A stretch of 64,000 nucleotides of DNA from CAWEBF01 sp963807235 (GCA_963807235.1 CAWEBF010000019.1:62001-126000); one strand, 5' to 3'. Shown: positions 17,837 to 27,629, counted from the first letter of the stretch. A program made the numbers and translations. The notes: generated from the letters alone by a model not told the origin.

Positions 17837-18928
17837 TATTTCTCCAAAACCTCGCCCGGTCGGATCGTCCAGCAACCGGATGGCCGCCCCGAGCGCAGCG
17901 GGGCTGACGTGCATGTACCGCTGCGTCGTCGCGAGGTCCTGATGCCCCGCCAGTTCCTGGATGGCCCGCGCGGGCGCCCCACGCATTGCCAAGTGTGAAC
18001 AGAACGTGTGCCGGAGCACATGCACGCCCGGCCCGACCTGCGCCCGCGTCGCCACACGCCGCACCGCCACTTGCACGGCCTTCTGCGTCAGGGGCCTCCC
18101 CTCCCCATCGCAGAGAACCCGGGGGCTTCGGAGGTGGCGGGCCCCCTTCAGCGCATCCCGAAGGCGTTCGGTGAGCGGCACGTATCGCACCCGGCCGCCC
18201 TTGGTGGCCGTGATGTGGCCCTTCCACTCGGACCGCGCGACGCAAAGCTGGCGTTTCCCCACGTCCACATCGGACCACTCCAGCGCCATCATCTCCCCAC
18301 ATCGGAGCCCTGCTTCACCTCCGAGGAGCACGAGCAGGGTCGTCGTCCATCCATCGGCCCTCGCCATCTCCACGAGCCGCTCATAGTCAGCGAACTCATG
18401 GAAGTTGGCCCGCCCCTTGGGAATTCGGAGCAGTCCGATCTCGCATGGCACACGATCGATCACATCCCACGCGACGGCTTTCCGAAGGGCGACTTTCAGG
18501 ACGGTCAACACGTTATTGATCGTCTTAGGCGACCTCCGGCCTAGTGCAGACTTCAGCCGCTGGACATCCTCGGTCGTGATGGCACTCAGCGGTTTATCGC
18601 CGAGCATGGGAATCAGATGGACCCGCAGAACCGTCTCCTTTGCCGCGATCCCGCTCGGCTTCTGCCGTTCCGCCCGAGCGTGACCGTCGATAAAACGCGG
18701 TGCGAACTCCTTTAGCGTTGTGGGTCTGGGCGCCTCCTTGCTGATCGGTCCCGGCTTGCCATGGACGAGGAGTTCGCGCTCTCGACGCCTGCCCCATTCA
18801 TGCGCCGCTGCCTTCCCGGTGACGGGAGCCTTCTTGCGTTCCCGAATCGTCGTGCCGTCTGGAAGCTGAAGTCGAATGTCAATCTCCCAGTGACTACTGC
18901 CCTGGTACTTTCGTAGCTGAACACTCAT
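17810..18928 (-). CDS. Tyrosine recombinase / phage-type integrase
   Basis: The 372-residue protein has an N-terminal AP2-like arm-binding region, a SAM-like core-binding domain and a C-terminal catalytic domain. The catalytic set is visible: R in AGLRCGEMMALEW, HVLRHTF, GHQDLATTQRY with the nucleophilic Tyr. It inserts or excises DNA at the tmRNA 3' end, where its own 3' end carries a copy of the repeat. The start overlaps the HTH gene upstream by four bases. Confidence 0.92.
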   Translation of the reverse strand: MSVQLRKYQGSSHWEIDIRLQLPDGTTIRERKKAPVTGKAAAHEWGRRRERELLVHGKPGPISKEAPRPTTLKEFAPRFIDGHARAERQKPSGIAAKETVLRVHLIPMLGDKPLSAITTEDVQRLKSALGRRSPKTINNVLTVLKVALRKAVAWDVIDRVPCEIGLLRIPKGRANFHEFADYERLVEMARADGWTTTLLVLLGGEAGLRCGEMMALEWSDVDVGKRQLCVARSEWKGHITATKGGRVRYVPLTERLRDALKGARHLRSPRVLCDGEGRPLTQKAVQVAVRRVATRAQVGPGVHVLRHTFCSHLAMRGAPARAIQELAGHQDLATTQRYMHVSPAALGAAIRLLDDPTGRGFGEIVEAAGNRP

Positions 18929-19161
18929 CGCCGTGTCTCCTGTGACGACGGCGCGGAGTTGTGGTCGAGGAAGTCTAGCAGGTCCGCGCTGCGCACGAGG
19001 ACACGCCGACCAATGCGCGTCACCCCAGGAAGGAGGCCCCGTTCGATCATGGTGTAGACCGCCTTGTGGCTCGTTCGTAAGAGTGAGGCCGTTTCAACGA
19101 CGGTGAGGAGCACTGGGAGCGGAGGCACCACAGACGTAGCGCCTTCCTTGGGGGGCGTCAC
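18925..19161 (-). CDS. Excisionase-like helix-turn-helix DNA-binding protein
   Basis: The 78-residue product from GTG 19161 has a MerR/HTH_17 type winged helix: LLTVVETASLLRTSHKAVYT then MIERGLLPGVTRIGRRVLVR. Proteins of this size beside integrases are usually recombination directionality factors or small regulators. Its start overlaps the stop of the 52-residue gene upstream (GTGA), and its end overlaps the integrase start, so the three are one unit. Confidence 0.75.
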   Translation of the reverse strand: MTPPKEGATSVVPPLPVLLTVVETASLLRTSHKAVYTMIERGLLPGVTRIGRRVLVRSADLLDFLDHNSAPSSQETRR

Positions 19162-19316
19162 GGCTGTTCGGCTTTGCTGAGCCGCGCCAGCGCGTGACGA
19201 GGGGCGCGCGTCAACCGCGACGGCGCCCCTTTAACGACGAACCGCAGTTGGTAGGTGTTCTGATTGCGAGAATCGCGTGCGAGCCCGGTCCAATAGTCGC
19301 GCTGCACCGTCGTCAT
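19158..19316 (-). CDS. Small hypothetical protein coupled to the HTH/integrase genes
   Basis: ATG at 19316 opens a 52-residue frame that begins MTTVQRDYWTGLARDSRNQN and ends SKAEQP. It is basic and has no recognised domain. The support is its position: its TGA overlaps the GTG start of the HTH gene by two bases, in the same direction as the integrase. It could be a small control protein or a chance frame. Confidence 0.45.
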   Translation of the reverse strand: MTTVQRDYWTGLARDSRNQNTYQLRFVVKGAPSRLTRAPRHALARLSKAEQP

Positions 19317-19804
19317 GCGTACACGATAGCGAGTCGCGACTAGCCAATCCGCTACCTACGACACACTATCTGGAACCAGACACTGAATCCTTTCTGGCAC
19401 GCCAGCGTCAGGTCTGAGTCGGTTGAAGCTGGCATCGTCTAGCGAGGCGGAGCCTCCGTTGGGCGGCCAAGGGGCGGAGCCTCGCTGGTTTGGACCTCTT
19501 GGACCAGTCAGCGGTCGATTCTGTGGCTCCGCACCAAGTTGAAAGACAGGAGGATAAGAAAACGGCGACAAAATCGAAAGTCTTCAGAGTCGGGGCGTAG
19601 CGCAGCCTGGTAGCGCACCTGCCTTGGGCGAAGACCCATCCGCTCCAACAGCTCTATCGGTTTCGATCGGTTTTGTTTGTTTTCAATGACTTGGGGCATC
19701 TGCTCTTGGCTCGAACAGCATGCCCAAGCCGATCAATCGGATGGGGTTTTGGAACAGTTTCTGGACCAGTCGAACCGGGTCCTGCCTCGTGGGACAATAA
19801 CGGT
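19317..19804. other. Intergenic stretch with a GC-rich hairpin and tRNA fragment
   Basis: No credible gene was found here. AGCGAGGC near 19440 can pair with GCCTCGCT near 19485 to form a stem with GGAGCC repeats inside. The tRNA-Pro fragment at 19591 is listed separately. The rest shows no structure I can name. Confidence 0.6.
19591..19630 (+). pseudogene. 5' half of tRNA-Pro (anticodon TGG)
   Basis: CGGGGCGTAGCGCAGCCTGG and the following CCTGC-CTTGGGC match the acceptor strand, D arm and anticodon arm of a tRNA-Pro, with anticodon TGG. After the loop the expected GCAGG is GAAGA, and no variable loop, T arm or CCA follows. It is a half tRNA, plausibly left by an integration event. Confidence 0.7.
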
Positions 19805-20032
19805 ATGCCGAACGCCACGATCTCCGTGGATGCAGCATTGAAAGCGCGACTTGCAGAGCTCGCCAGCCAGTCGGGACAGCGTGTCGACGAGTTCGTCGAG
19901 GCGCTCCTGCGGCGAATCGCCAACGCTGACATCCGTTTCGATCGCGGCGTTCCAGTGTTTCCTCAACGACCGGGCGCTCCCACACTCTCCGTCGAAGACG
20001 TGGACCGCCTCAGCGACGGCGGCGGCGAATAG
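19805..20032 (+). CDS. VapB-like antitoxin
   Basis: From ATG 19805 the product has 75 residues. The N-terminus ATISVDAALKARLAELASQS is a ribbon-helix-helix type DNA-binding region, followed by QRVDEFVEALLRRIA; the acidic tail is probably the toxin-binding part. The PIN-domain gene begins nine bases after its stop. VapB proteins neutralise the toxin and repress the pair. Confidence 0.7.
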   Translation: MPNATISVDAALKARLAELASQSGQRVDEFVEALLRRIANADIRFDRGVPVFPQRPGAPTLSVEDVDRLSDGGGE

Positions 20033-20041
20033 TCCAATCTC

Positions 20042-20466
20042 GTGGTCGGCTTGCTCGATGTGAACGTCCTGGTGGCGTTGCTCGTTCCCGAGCATCAGCA
20101 TCACAAACTGGCGATGGCGTGGTTCACTGAAGAAGCGGTTCGTCAGGGTTGGGCGACCTGCGCGTGACCGAGCTGGGCGTGATTCGTGTCTGTGCGCAGC
20201 TGCCTGGTGGGCCTTGGCCACCGGAGACGACTGCGGATCGGCTGCTGCTGCTGACCTCAGCAAGAGGTGACTACGAGTTCTGGCCTGACGCCATCCCGCC
20301 CGCGACCATGACTGAAGTGCGCTCGGCGACAACCGCGAAGCAGATCACCGATCGTTATCTTCTCGGACTGGCACGACGTCATGCAAGTCGCGTAATTACC
20401 TTCGACCGCACATTGGCGGCGACGGGCGGCGACGACGTCGTCTGCCTGTCGCAAGAAGCTGAATAG
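20042..20466 (+). pseudogene. VapC-like PIN-domain toxin, frame broken
   Basis: The frame from GTG 20042 gives VVGLLDVNVLVALLVPEH, the first PIN acidic motif, and stops after GWATCA. The -1 frame continues at once with VTELGVIRVCAQL, then AKQITDRYLLGLARRHASRV and ITFDRTLAATGG, ending at 20466. The joined product of about 140 residues is a VapC-type RNase of the WATC-TE subgroup. Unlike most breaks in this window, a base is missing here (about 20160), so real inactivation of the toxin is possible. Confidence 0.7.
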
Positions 20467-20768
20467 TCCGCCGCTCCTTTAGGCCTGTCCGCGCAAGAAG
20501 CGCAGTGTGCTCACCAATCGCTCCATTGGTTTTGATCAGCTTCGTGACGCGCATTGCCGACTACCTTCTGCTTCACACGCCCGACCGAGCGTCGGAGCTG
20601 ATACGCGTCCTCTATGACGCTCCCGCCAGACCTCCCCCTCCGACAAAAGCCGGACGGCGGACCTGTATCAGGTGTGCCTGGGAGCCTTGACGCTCCGCGA
20701 TCGCGGGCGGTAATCTTGCCCGTCGCGCCGCAGGATCCGGGATCCGCCAGGCCGCATGGAAGGATGCG
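20467..20768. other. Intergenic stretch, nothing recognised
   Basis: About 300 bases between the toxin and the amidohydrolase. No gene, clear hairpin terminator or promoter stands out. AAGGATGCG just before 20769 is a plausible ribosome-binding region for the next gene. Confidence 0.5.
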
Positions 20769-21787
20769 ATGACCACTGAACGCCGTCAATTCTTGCGTGT
20801 GTTGGCCGCCGCCGGTGCGGCTTCCCTCGTGCCCGCCAGGTCACTGCTCGCGCAGCGCGACGTCGTGAAGTTGAACGTGCGCGGCGGCGCGATCGACGTG
20901 CACCACCACTTTACGCCACCGGGCGGACGGCCATTCGGCCAACCTCCGTGGTCTGTGCAGCTGTCGCTCGACGCGATGGAGAAGTTCGGCATCGCGGTTT
21001 CGATGCTGTCGATGACCCAAAACGGGGATCTGCTCTACAACGGCACCGAGAAGGGGCGCGCTGCCGTACGCGGAGGCAACGAGCTTGGCGCCAGGTTGAT
21101 GCAGCAGTACCCCACCAAGTTCGGCCTCTTCGCCGGCATTCCGATGCCGGACCTCGAAGGCTCGCTGCGCGAAGTGGTGTACGCCTACGACACCTTGAAG
21201 GTCGACGGCATCGGCATCTACACCAACGACAACAACGGCCGTTGGCCCGGCGATCCGTACTTCGAGCCGCTCTGGCAGGAGCTCAACCGCCGCAACGCGA
21301 TTGTCTACATGCATCCGCTGGCGCCGGCCTGCTGCGGTAACCTGAAGTACGGTCCCGCCGCCGCGATGGTCGAGTACCAACTTCGACGTAACGCGGGGCG
21401 TGGCCAGCATTGTGGTCAACGGCGTGATGTTCCGGTATCCGAACATCCGCTGGATCACGGTTCACTCGGGCGGGACGGTGCCGATGCTCGCCGGTCGCAT
21501 GAACGATCGGTTGCCGGCGGGCTCCGACAAATACCTGCCGAACGGGCTCTACGCGGAGCTGCGGGAAGTGGTACTACGACATCGCCCATGCCAGCTTCCC
21601 GTGGCCAATGGCCGCCATGCGCGCCTTCATGCCGGATACGCAGATTCTGTTCGGGTCTGACTACTCCCCGGAGCCGATCGAAACGACCGTCAACGAGCTG
21701 CCGGGGCTGAAGCTGTCACCGGCGTTCGAACAGCTGCTGCTGCGCGAGAACGCCGAGCGGCTCTTTCCGCGATTCAAATCGGCGTGA
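20769..21787 (+). CDS. Exported amidohydrolase-2 (ACMSD-like), two frame breaks
   Basis: Three frames join into about 339 residues. It starts with a twin-arginine-like signal (TTERRQFLRVLAAAGAASL), then the TIM-barrel metal motif GAIDVHHHF, IVYMHPLAPACC, WITVHSGGTVP and FGSDYSPEP with the late catalytic Asp, ending at 21787. Extra bases near 21377 and 21564 break the frame; removing them restores NFDVTRGVASIVV and KWYYDIAHASFPW. The family includes metal-dependent decarboxylases and hydrolases of aromatic or lactone substrates. A paralogue lies at 27676. Confidence 0.85.
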
Positions 21788-21924
21788 ATCTCGCTACTCG
21801 AAATCACCGGAGGCCCGGTGGAGACCAGCGCGGTTGTCAGTCATTCGTCAGTCACAGCTGAGGTCCGGCGTCGGGCCAGTGTCGATGCTGTCTATCCGCC
21901 CTTCAGCCTCGAAGCCTAGGGCAC

Positions 21925-23344
21925 CTACTGCAAGCGCAGCCGCTCGAAGCGTAGGTCTTCCCTGTCCACCGTTACCTCGATGAACGGGATGAACATCTCG
22001 TTGTAGCCCTGGTCGCCGAAGATCACTTCCTCGGTGGGCGCAGGGTTGTAGCGGTTCGCGGCTGAATTGTCATAGTGCCCATAGGCCGTCAGCACGCTGC
22101 GCGCCTTGATCTTCAACGGCGTGACCAGCTCGTAGGTGAACTGCCAGTTTGGGTTGTAGCGTGGCACGCTGAGCAGCGTTTCGTCCTTGCCGTCGGGTCG
22201 CGTGAGGACGAAGCTCATGTCTTTGCCGCGGTAGTGCATGTGCGGCCACAGAGCGTAGAGCGTGACGTCCTCCTTGAAACGCAACTGGCCGGTCATGGTC
22301 CAGTTCGCTGCGCCCGGCGGGATGTTGGGCACGCGCGCGCCAGGCGGCACCTCCTGCCCTTCCACGACGCGCCGCTCGTTGACCGTCCAGGTTGTACATC
22401 TCGTGGTGCGCGTCGCGTCTCGCGAACCAGAGGCCGAGCCGGATCTTGGTCTTCTCCGGCTTCCCTGTGGTCATCAGATGGACGCCCCAGGCCAAGTGCT
22501 GCTCGGCAGCCACCCGCTTGGCCAACCCGTTGGGGTACTGCTGAAACCCACCTGCCGGAACGTAGAACAGCAGCGGCTTGCCAAAGCTCTCGGCGCCGGC
22601 GGCGCGAAACGGCTTGCCGTCGCGGAACTGCGGCACGCCGTCCATCTCCGGACCGCCCTCCCAGGCGGCACCACGGCCGAGCCTCGTGCCGGGGGGCAGG
22701 GTTGCCGCCGAGACACTGGAATGGTGCACGACACGCCGGTTGTCGGGGCGGATCTCCATCGCCTCAATGAACCTCTCATCGCGGATCGGCAACTTCACCC
22801 ATAGCGTGAACACGGGCACGATCCCGGTCGCCGGCAACTCGAACTCGGCCGGCAGCTCCACAACCAGATCCGGCGGCCGATCCATGCGACCGCTCCAACC
22901 GTCCTTGAAGACGGGTGGGACCGGCGCGTTACCGGCGCCTTCTGGCGCGCCGCCCTCCACCCATGCAGCCAGCGTCGCGATCTGGGCGTCGGTAAGGACG
23001 TGAGCGTTCTTGAAGCTGCCGTACCGCGGATCCGCGAACCACGGTGGCATCACCTTCGCGCGCGTGGCCGCGCGAATAGCGGCCGCATAGGGCCGTGTCT
23101 GCGCGTAGGTCAAGAGCGGCATCGGACCCGCTTCCCCAGGTCGATGGCAGCTGGCACACCGCTGGTGCAGGATGGGCGCGACGTCTGCGTTGTAGGTGGG
23201 GACCGAGGTGGCCTGAGTGGTTGAAGTCGCCGTCGGTGTCAGCGCGTCAGCCGCGACGACAGCAGCGACGAGCGGACTCAGCAGCCCGACTGCGACTGCG
23301 GCCGCCCGGACGCTATCAGGCCACGGCATGGCGTATCGTCGCAT
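21925..23344 (-). CDS. Cytochrome c plus copper type II monooxygenase-like protein, one frame break
   Basis: Two minus-strand frames join into about 472 residues. After a signal peptide (residues 1-32) comes a c-type heme site, QRCASCHRPGEAGPMPLL, then a region like the C-terminal domain of copper type II ascorbate-dependent monooxygenases with NRRVVHHSSV, WGVHLMTTGKPE and LYALWPHMHYRGKDM. The His pairs fit copper ligands. An extra base near 22388 is the only break; removing it gives MYNLTVNERRVVEGQEVPPG. The likely site is the periplasm. Substrate unknown. Confidence 0.8.
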
Positions 23345-23434
23345 TCTGTCGCGCCTCGACCAGCTGACATTCAGGCGGTACGGCGCGAGTGGGCACTACG
23401 GCCTGTCAGAGCTGAATGACGCACAGCACAGGAG

Positions 23435-23643
23435 GCAAGGCCTGCTGGGCATGTGTGAGTACCACTCTCGTCGCACCGCCAAAAACCCTTGTGGATGGAC
23501 GCCGATCGTGTCATCGGGCGGCGCACAAGACTTCGAAGTGGACTCAAATGGGCAAGGCCTGCTGTGCGTCATGCGCAGCAGCCGACTCCGTCGCACCGCC
23601 AAAAACCTTGTGGATGGACGCCGATCGTGTCATCGGGCGGCGC
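23435..23643 (+). repeat. Two tandem copies of a 117-120 base unit
   Basis: GCAAGGCCTGCTG occurs at 23435 and 23552, and a 55-base block beginning CGTCGCACCGCCAAAAACC occurs at 23469 and 23589 with one base of length difference. The copies lie in the gene-free stretch 23345-23760 between the copper-oxygenase-like and LysR genes. Open frames cross it, but none resembles a known protein. Confidence 0.9.
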
Positions 23644-23760
23644 TGTTCAAAGCACTGTCGATCACGCATAGCTATCGTGTCAACAGTTACATCTACTCTT
23701 GCGTAATAGGAAAGTAGAACAGAGCTGCTTAGGGCGCCGCCCTATTCGATGAGGTCGCGA

Positions 23761-24786
23761 TCAGCCTGTTGCGCGACGTCTCTGCGAGGAGCGCATCGCG
23801 CGCGCCCGGCCGGCCTTTCGTGACCCGGCACCTGGCGCGTCAAGGGAGCGGCTAGTCTGCCAACGCTGGTCGGACTTCAAATGCTTCAGTACCAGTGCCC
23901 AGAAGGCCTCCGCGGCTGGGCTCATATGTCGCCCGAGCAGTCGGATCATCGAAATGGAAACGGAGAGTGCTGGCGCCGAAAGAAGGCGCGCGCCGAGCTC
24001 CGTCGGCAACGGCTGCGGCAACGCCCCGGCCGGAACGAATCCGACACCGACTCCTGCACGCACGTACTCGACTATTTCCGGAAAGCCGGGCACGATGACG
24101 GCGTGTCGCAGATGAACACCCGCCGCGGCGGCCGCCCCCTCGATCAGCAAGCGAGTGTGGCTATCGCGAGGTGGCGAGACCAGCGGAACGTCGCGAAGCT
24201 GAGCAAGTCGAACTGGCGCACTCGTCTCCGCCAAGGGGTGGTCCCGCGGGAAAATCACATGGATCGATTCTCGACGCAGATCGATTCGTTCGACGATGCC
24301 CGACACCACCTCGCCCGAGATGATGCCGAAATCCGCAAGCCCACCGACGACGTCGTCGATGACAGCGGAACTGTATCCGGCCCGAAGCTGCACGTCGATG
24401 AGCGGCCGCTGCTCACAGAACGTGCGCACCAGCGGGGGAAGCGTGTGATGCACGACGATCGGCAGGGTCGAGATGATCACCTGCCCTCGCTGCTCCGCCG
24501 CAACCTCCCGAAGTCCGCCAAGCGCGATTCGGAGATCGTTGAGCACCCGTTCGCCGACCGCCACGAATTCCCGGCCGGCCGGCGTGAGCTCGATTCGACG
24601 GGTACTTCTCACAAACAGACGGACACCAACAACCTTCTCGATTCGTGTGACGGTGCGACTCAATGCGGACTGCGAGGTTTGCAGAAACGCCGCTGCGCCA
24701 ATCAGGCTCCCGAAATGCGCGATCGAGACGAGGGCCTGCAGCTCTCGGACGTTCAAGCCCGGTAGAATGAATGGTTGCATTGTCAT
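23761..24786 (-). CDS. LysR-type transcriptional regulator
   Basis: The 341-residue protein has a winged HTH (about 10-70: LQALVSIAHFGSLIGAAAFL, TSQSALSRTVTRIEKVVG) and a periplasmic-binding-like effector domain (about 100-310). The tail of about 35 basic residues is unusual. A close paralogue runs off the window end at 63362-64000, and a third is a fragment at 62722-62917; all share LLSAPALSVS and GRHMSPAA. LysR proteins usually respond to a pathway metabolite; flanking of the accessory region by two copies suggests control of it. Target sites were not identified. Confidence 0.9.
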   Translation of the reverse strand: MTMQPFILPGLNVRELQALVSIAHFGSLIGAAAFLQTSQSALSRTVTRIEKVVGVRLFVRSTRRIELTPAGREFVAVGERVLNDLRIALGGLREVAAEQRGQVIISTLPIVVHHTLPPLVRTFCEQRPLIDVQLRAGYSSAVIDDVVGGLADFGIISGEVVSGIVERIDLRRESIHVIFPRDHPLAETSAPVRLAQLRDVPLVSPPRDSHTRLLIEGAAAAAGVHLRHAVIVPGFPEIVEYVRAGVGVGFVPAGALPQPLPTELGARLLSAPALSVSISMIRLLGRHMSPAAEAFWALVLKHLKSDQRWQTSRSLDAPGAGSRKAGRARAMRSSQRRRATG

Positions 24787-24813
24787 TGGGTTAGCAGGGC
24801 CCTGATCCTGTCA

Positions 24814-25819
24814 TCAACAGGTAAGACCCTGCAACTTGGACTGACGGGCGTTCTGACCGCCGAGCGCGAATCCGTCGACTACTTGGCCTGATTCCACGCC
24901 CGGCACGCCGCCGGCCGGATTGCGGACGTTCCGGTTGTACTGCTCGACCTCGTCGAGCGGAACGCACTTGTCTTCCACGATGCTCGCCCACCCGGTACCG
25001 GCAGACAGATCCGTCGCCGTCGCCAGGCGAAAGGTCACCAGATCACTTTTCCACGGGTCGGTGTAGATAGCCGGATCAGTCACGGTCATCTGCAGTTCCA
25101 TGATGTTGTGGTACTTGCGCGTCCATCGCTCCTCGACCCGTGCCTGTTCGCTGATCGGATAGCCGAAATGATCGAGCCATTGCCGATCATCCAGGCCCGC
25201 GGTCGTGACGACGAGCGTGTTGCCTTCCCATCGGCCTGCTGAATAGCCGTTCCAGCGCGGCAGGTACTCCTCCACTTTGGGAAGTGCACGGCCATCGGTC
25301 CAGATCTCACGGTGATCCCACGTCCACTCGAATCGCTGGATGATTCGATTCGGCGTCATGATCATTTCCATCGGCGCGGGCTGGTAAAGCAACAGCCGAA
25401 CCAAGCCAAGGGGATTGCAGGCGCCGACGTAGTCGTTGCCCTGCGCCGGCGGGATCGCTCGCCGGCGGCCGCTGGGCACCTTCATATCGGCGGCCTGCGG
25501 CGTGCCGACGCGGGCGCCGTAGGCAGGCTTCTGCGCATCGAACTTCTTCTTGCCTTCGGCCGTCATCGGCGGCTCGTAAGTCGCGTTGAAGCCGTACTTG
25601 TTCGCCAAGCCATACGCCGGACAGATCGCGTGGGTTGAACGGTTGTTTGTCGGGCACGAGGGGCGGCGCCCCCCGACCAAGCACATTGCCGCTTCCCCCC
25701 CGGCCGCCGCCTTGGCCCTGCACCGCCGTGCCACCGCCACGACCGGTCTGCTGGCCGGCGACGAGCAACGGGAAAAGGATTGAAACCGACATCAAGGCGA
25801 AGAGCAGCCGGGTCCGCAT
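24814..25819 (-). CDS. Secreted protein of unknown function related to families A/B, one frame break
   Basis: From ATG 25819 (upstream GAAGGAGTATCC) two frames join into about 335 residues: a signal peptide, a Gly-rich linker, then FNPRDLSGVWLANKYGF after removing an extra base near 25607. Later motifs are HREIWTDGRALP, RWEGNTLVVTTAGLDDRQW and MTVTDPAIYTDPW. The layout W-G-(N/D)-T-L-V-V-T-T followed by DPxxY is shared with families A and B in this region, so all may have one fold. It is followed upstream by a DUF6152-like gene in the same direction. Function unknown. Confidence 0.75.
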
Positions 25820-25856
25820 GGATACTCCTTCTGAACGGCGCAATGCGCTATGGCCA

Positions 25857-26327
25857 CTACGCGCCCGGACCGCCGCGACGGGCCGGAGCTTCGCCAGGCC
25901 GAACCGGAGCGTCGCCTCCCGCGCCGCCAGAATTCACGATCAGCTCGCCCTGCGCGTTTCTGATGGTACGGACGCAGCCGGTGAATCCCCCGACGCGGGC
26001 AGTTCCCAGCGTCAACTCAACAACCGTCCCTGGCTTCATGGCTTCGAGCGTGCGACTCCGCGTCCATCCGGCCCGGAGAAGGAACGTCGGGTTGGTGACG
26101 AGTTCCGCCGTCCAGGTTTCGGTCTGACTCTTTTCGTTGACGCGCGTGAACGTCAGCCACGGATGCGGGTTTGCGTACTTGAACTCCACGACAGTGGCCT
26201 TGGTCGTCCACAGGTTCTCCATGTCGTACGAGATGTTGCTGCCGTGATGTGCGAGCAGGGACGGCACCGATAGCGCCGCGGAGATCACGACGCCGAGGAA
26301 GATGCGGAAGGTATTTGCGTGGCTCAT
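25857..26327 (-). CDS. DUF6152-like exported small protein
   Basis: From ATG 26327 the product has 156 residues with a signal peptide ending at LLAHHGS. The family pattern HHGSNISYDMENLWTTKATV followed by VVEFKYANPHPWLTF matches DUF6152 proteins, small beta-rich periplasmic proteins with no assigned role. It is 37 bases upstream of the family-A/B-related gene and shares its promoter at 26345-26423. Confidence 0.75.
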   Translation of the reverse strand: MSHANTFRIFLGVVISAALSVPSLLAHHGSNISYDMENLWTTKATVVEFKYANPHPWLTFTRVNEKSQTETWTAELVTNPTFLLRAGWTRSRTLEAMKPGTVVELTLGTARVGGFTGCVRTIRNAQGELIVNSGGAGGDAPVRPGEAPARRGGPGA

Positions 26328-26344
26328 GGTGTCTTTCCAGAACT

Positions 26345-26423
26345 GCAAGAATAGTGTCTTACTTTGTCTGCGGGTAAACTACACGCGCCTGTTGCTGTCT
26401 GTCAACGAGAGGCAGGCGCGGCT
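26345..26423 (-). promoter_or_regulatory. Conserved promoter, copy 1 (upstream of the DUF6152-like gene)
   Basis: Read on the minus strand it has TTGACA, an 18-base spacer, and TAGTTT, then a shared leader TTACC...ACAA...CTATTCTTGC down to 18 bases before the 26327 start. The same 75-base block, with about a third of the positions changed, lies at 40543-40620 before the long MBL operon. It also sits upstream of the plus-strand cytochrome gene at 26454. Confidence 0.65.
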
Positions 26424-26453
26424 CTAGAGACCGCGCCGCGAAAGGGTGCACTG

Positions 26454-27629
26454 ATGACGCTCGCGTTTCGCCGGCTCGCTGCGGCGACGGCCTTTGCCGG
26501 GATGTACGCGGTCCTGACCGGCTCGGCCCAGGGCCAGACGGGAAGTGGCCGCGCCGCCACCGCAGCACCGAGACAGGTGATGGCAGAGGACGTGTTCAAG
26601 AACGTCCAGCAGTTACGTGGGATTCCGGTGAGCGAGTTCTGGGACACCATGGGATTCATCTCGGCCGCGCTCGGCGCCAATTGCGTGCATTGCCACGTCG
26701 AGAGCAGCCTGAACAGCCTGGAGAAATTCGCCGAGGAAACGCCGCGCAAGCGGCGCACGCGCGAGATGATCGCCATGGTCAACGCGATCAACAAGACGCA
26801 CTTCGGCGGCGCACGAGTCGTGACGTGCAACAGCTGCCACAACGGAGGAATCCGTCCCGAGCCGGTGCCCAGCCTGTTGAAGCAGTACAGCCTGCCGATC
26901 GAGGATCCGAACGCCGTCGAAAGCGTGGCCGGCACCACCGGACCATCGCCGACCGACGTCTTCAACAAGTACGTGGCGGCGCTCGGGGGGACTGAACGTC
27001 TCACCGGCCTCACCAGCTTCGTCGCGAAAGGCACGTATCAGGGCTACGACACCTACGATCAGCCGGTTGGATACGAGGTCTACGCCAGAGGGCCGGCGCA
27101 GCGGACCGTGATCGTCCACACGCAGAACGGCGACAACGCCACGGTGCTCGACGGGCGCTCTGGCTGGGTGGCCGCCGTCGACAAACCGGTCCCGCTGCTG
27201 CCGCTCTCCCCGAGTGAGCTCGACGGCGTGCAACTCGATGCCCGTCTCTCGTTTCCGGCAACGATCACAGCCGCGCTGACCGGATGGCGCGCGAGCTTTC
27301 CGAAGACAACAATCGACGACAAAGACGTGCAGATCGTTCAGGGCACTGGCGCGTCCGGCGCGAGGATCAAGCTGTTCTTCGAGGACGGCTCCGGACTACT
27401 GGTCCGGGCCGTTCGCTATACGAGCACGGCGATCGGGACCGTTCCCACACAGATCGACTACAGCGATTACCGCGACGTCCTCGGCGTCAAGATGCCGTTC
27501 AGGACTGTCATCACGTGGACCACCGGTCAGGCGACGATCGAACTGTCAGATGTGCAGCCGAACGTACCGATCGATCCAGCACGCTTCGCCATGCCTGCTC
27601 CCGCCGTCCTGAAGAAGGTCGTACAGTAG
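26454..27629 (+). CDS. Diheme c-type cytochrome with C-terminal lipoprotein-like domain
   Basis: From ATG 26454 the product has about 391 residues: signal peptide, a photosynthetic-reaction-centre-cytochrome-like domain with two heme sites (NCVHCHVES and CNSCHNGG, about residues 77-130), then a beta-rich domain (about 170-390) of the type found in outer-membrane lipoprotein carriers. Such multi-domain cytochromes are common in Acidobacteria and act in the periplasm. The gene lies between divergent unknown genes and an amidohydrolase 46 bases downstream, so it may take electrons from the local pathway. Confidence 0.8.
   Translation: MTLAFRRLAAATAFAGMYAVLTGSAQGQTGSGRAATAAPRQVMAEDVFKNVQQLRGIPVSEFWDTMGFISAALGANCVHCHVESSLNSLEKFAEETPRKRRTREMIAMVNAINKTHFGGARVVTCNSCHNGGIRPEPVPSLLKQYSLPIEDPNAVESVAGTTGPSPTDVFNKYVAALGGTERLTGLTSFVAKGTYQGYDTYDQPVGYEVYARGPAQRTVIVHTQNGDNATVLDGRSGWVAAVDKPVPLLPLSPSELDGVQLDARLSFPATITAALTGWRASFPKTTIDDKDVQIVQGTGASGARIKLFFEDGSGLLVRAVRYTSTAIGTVPTQIDYSDYRDVLGVKMPFRTVITWTTGQATIELSDVQPNVPIDPARFAMPAPAVLKKVVQ

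Noticed and set aside
19591..19665. Functional tRNA-Pro
   Set aside because: The anticodon stem cannot close and no T arm or CCA follows.
23416..23706. Cys-rich 96-residue protein with CxxC motifs over the tandem repeat
   Set aside because: The frame is built from the repeat, no ribosome-binding site precedes it, and other frames are equally open.
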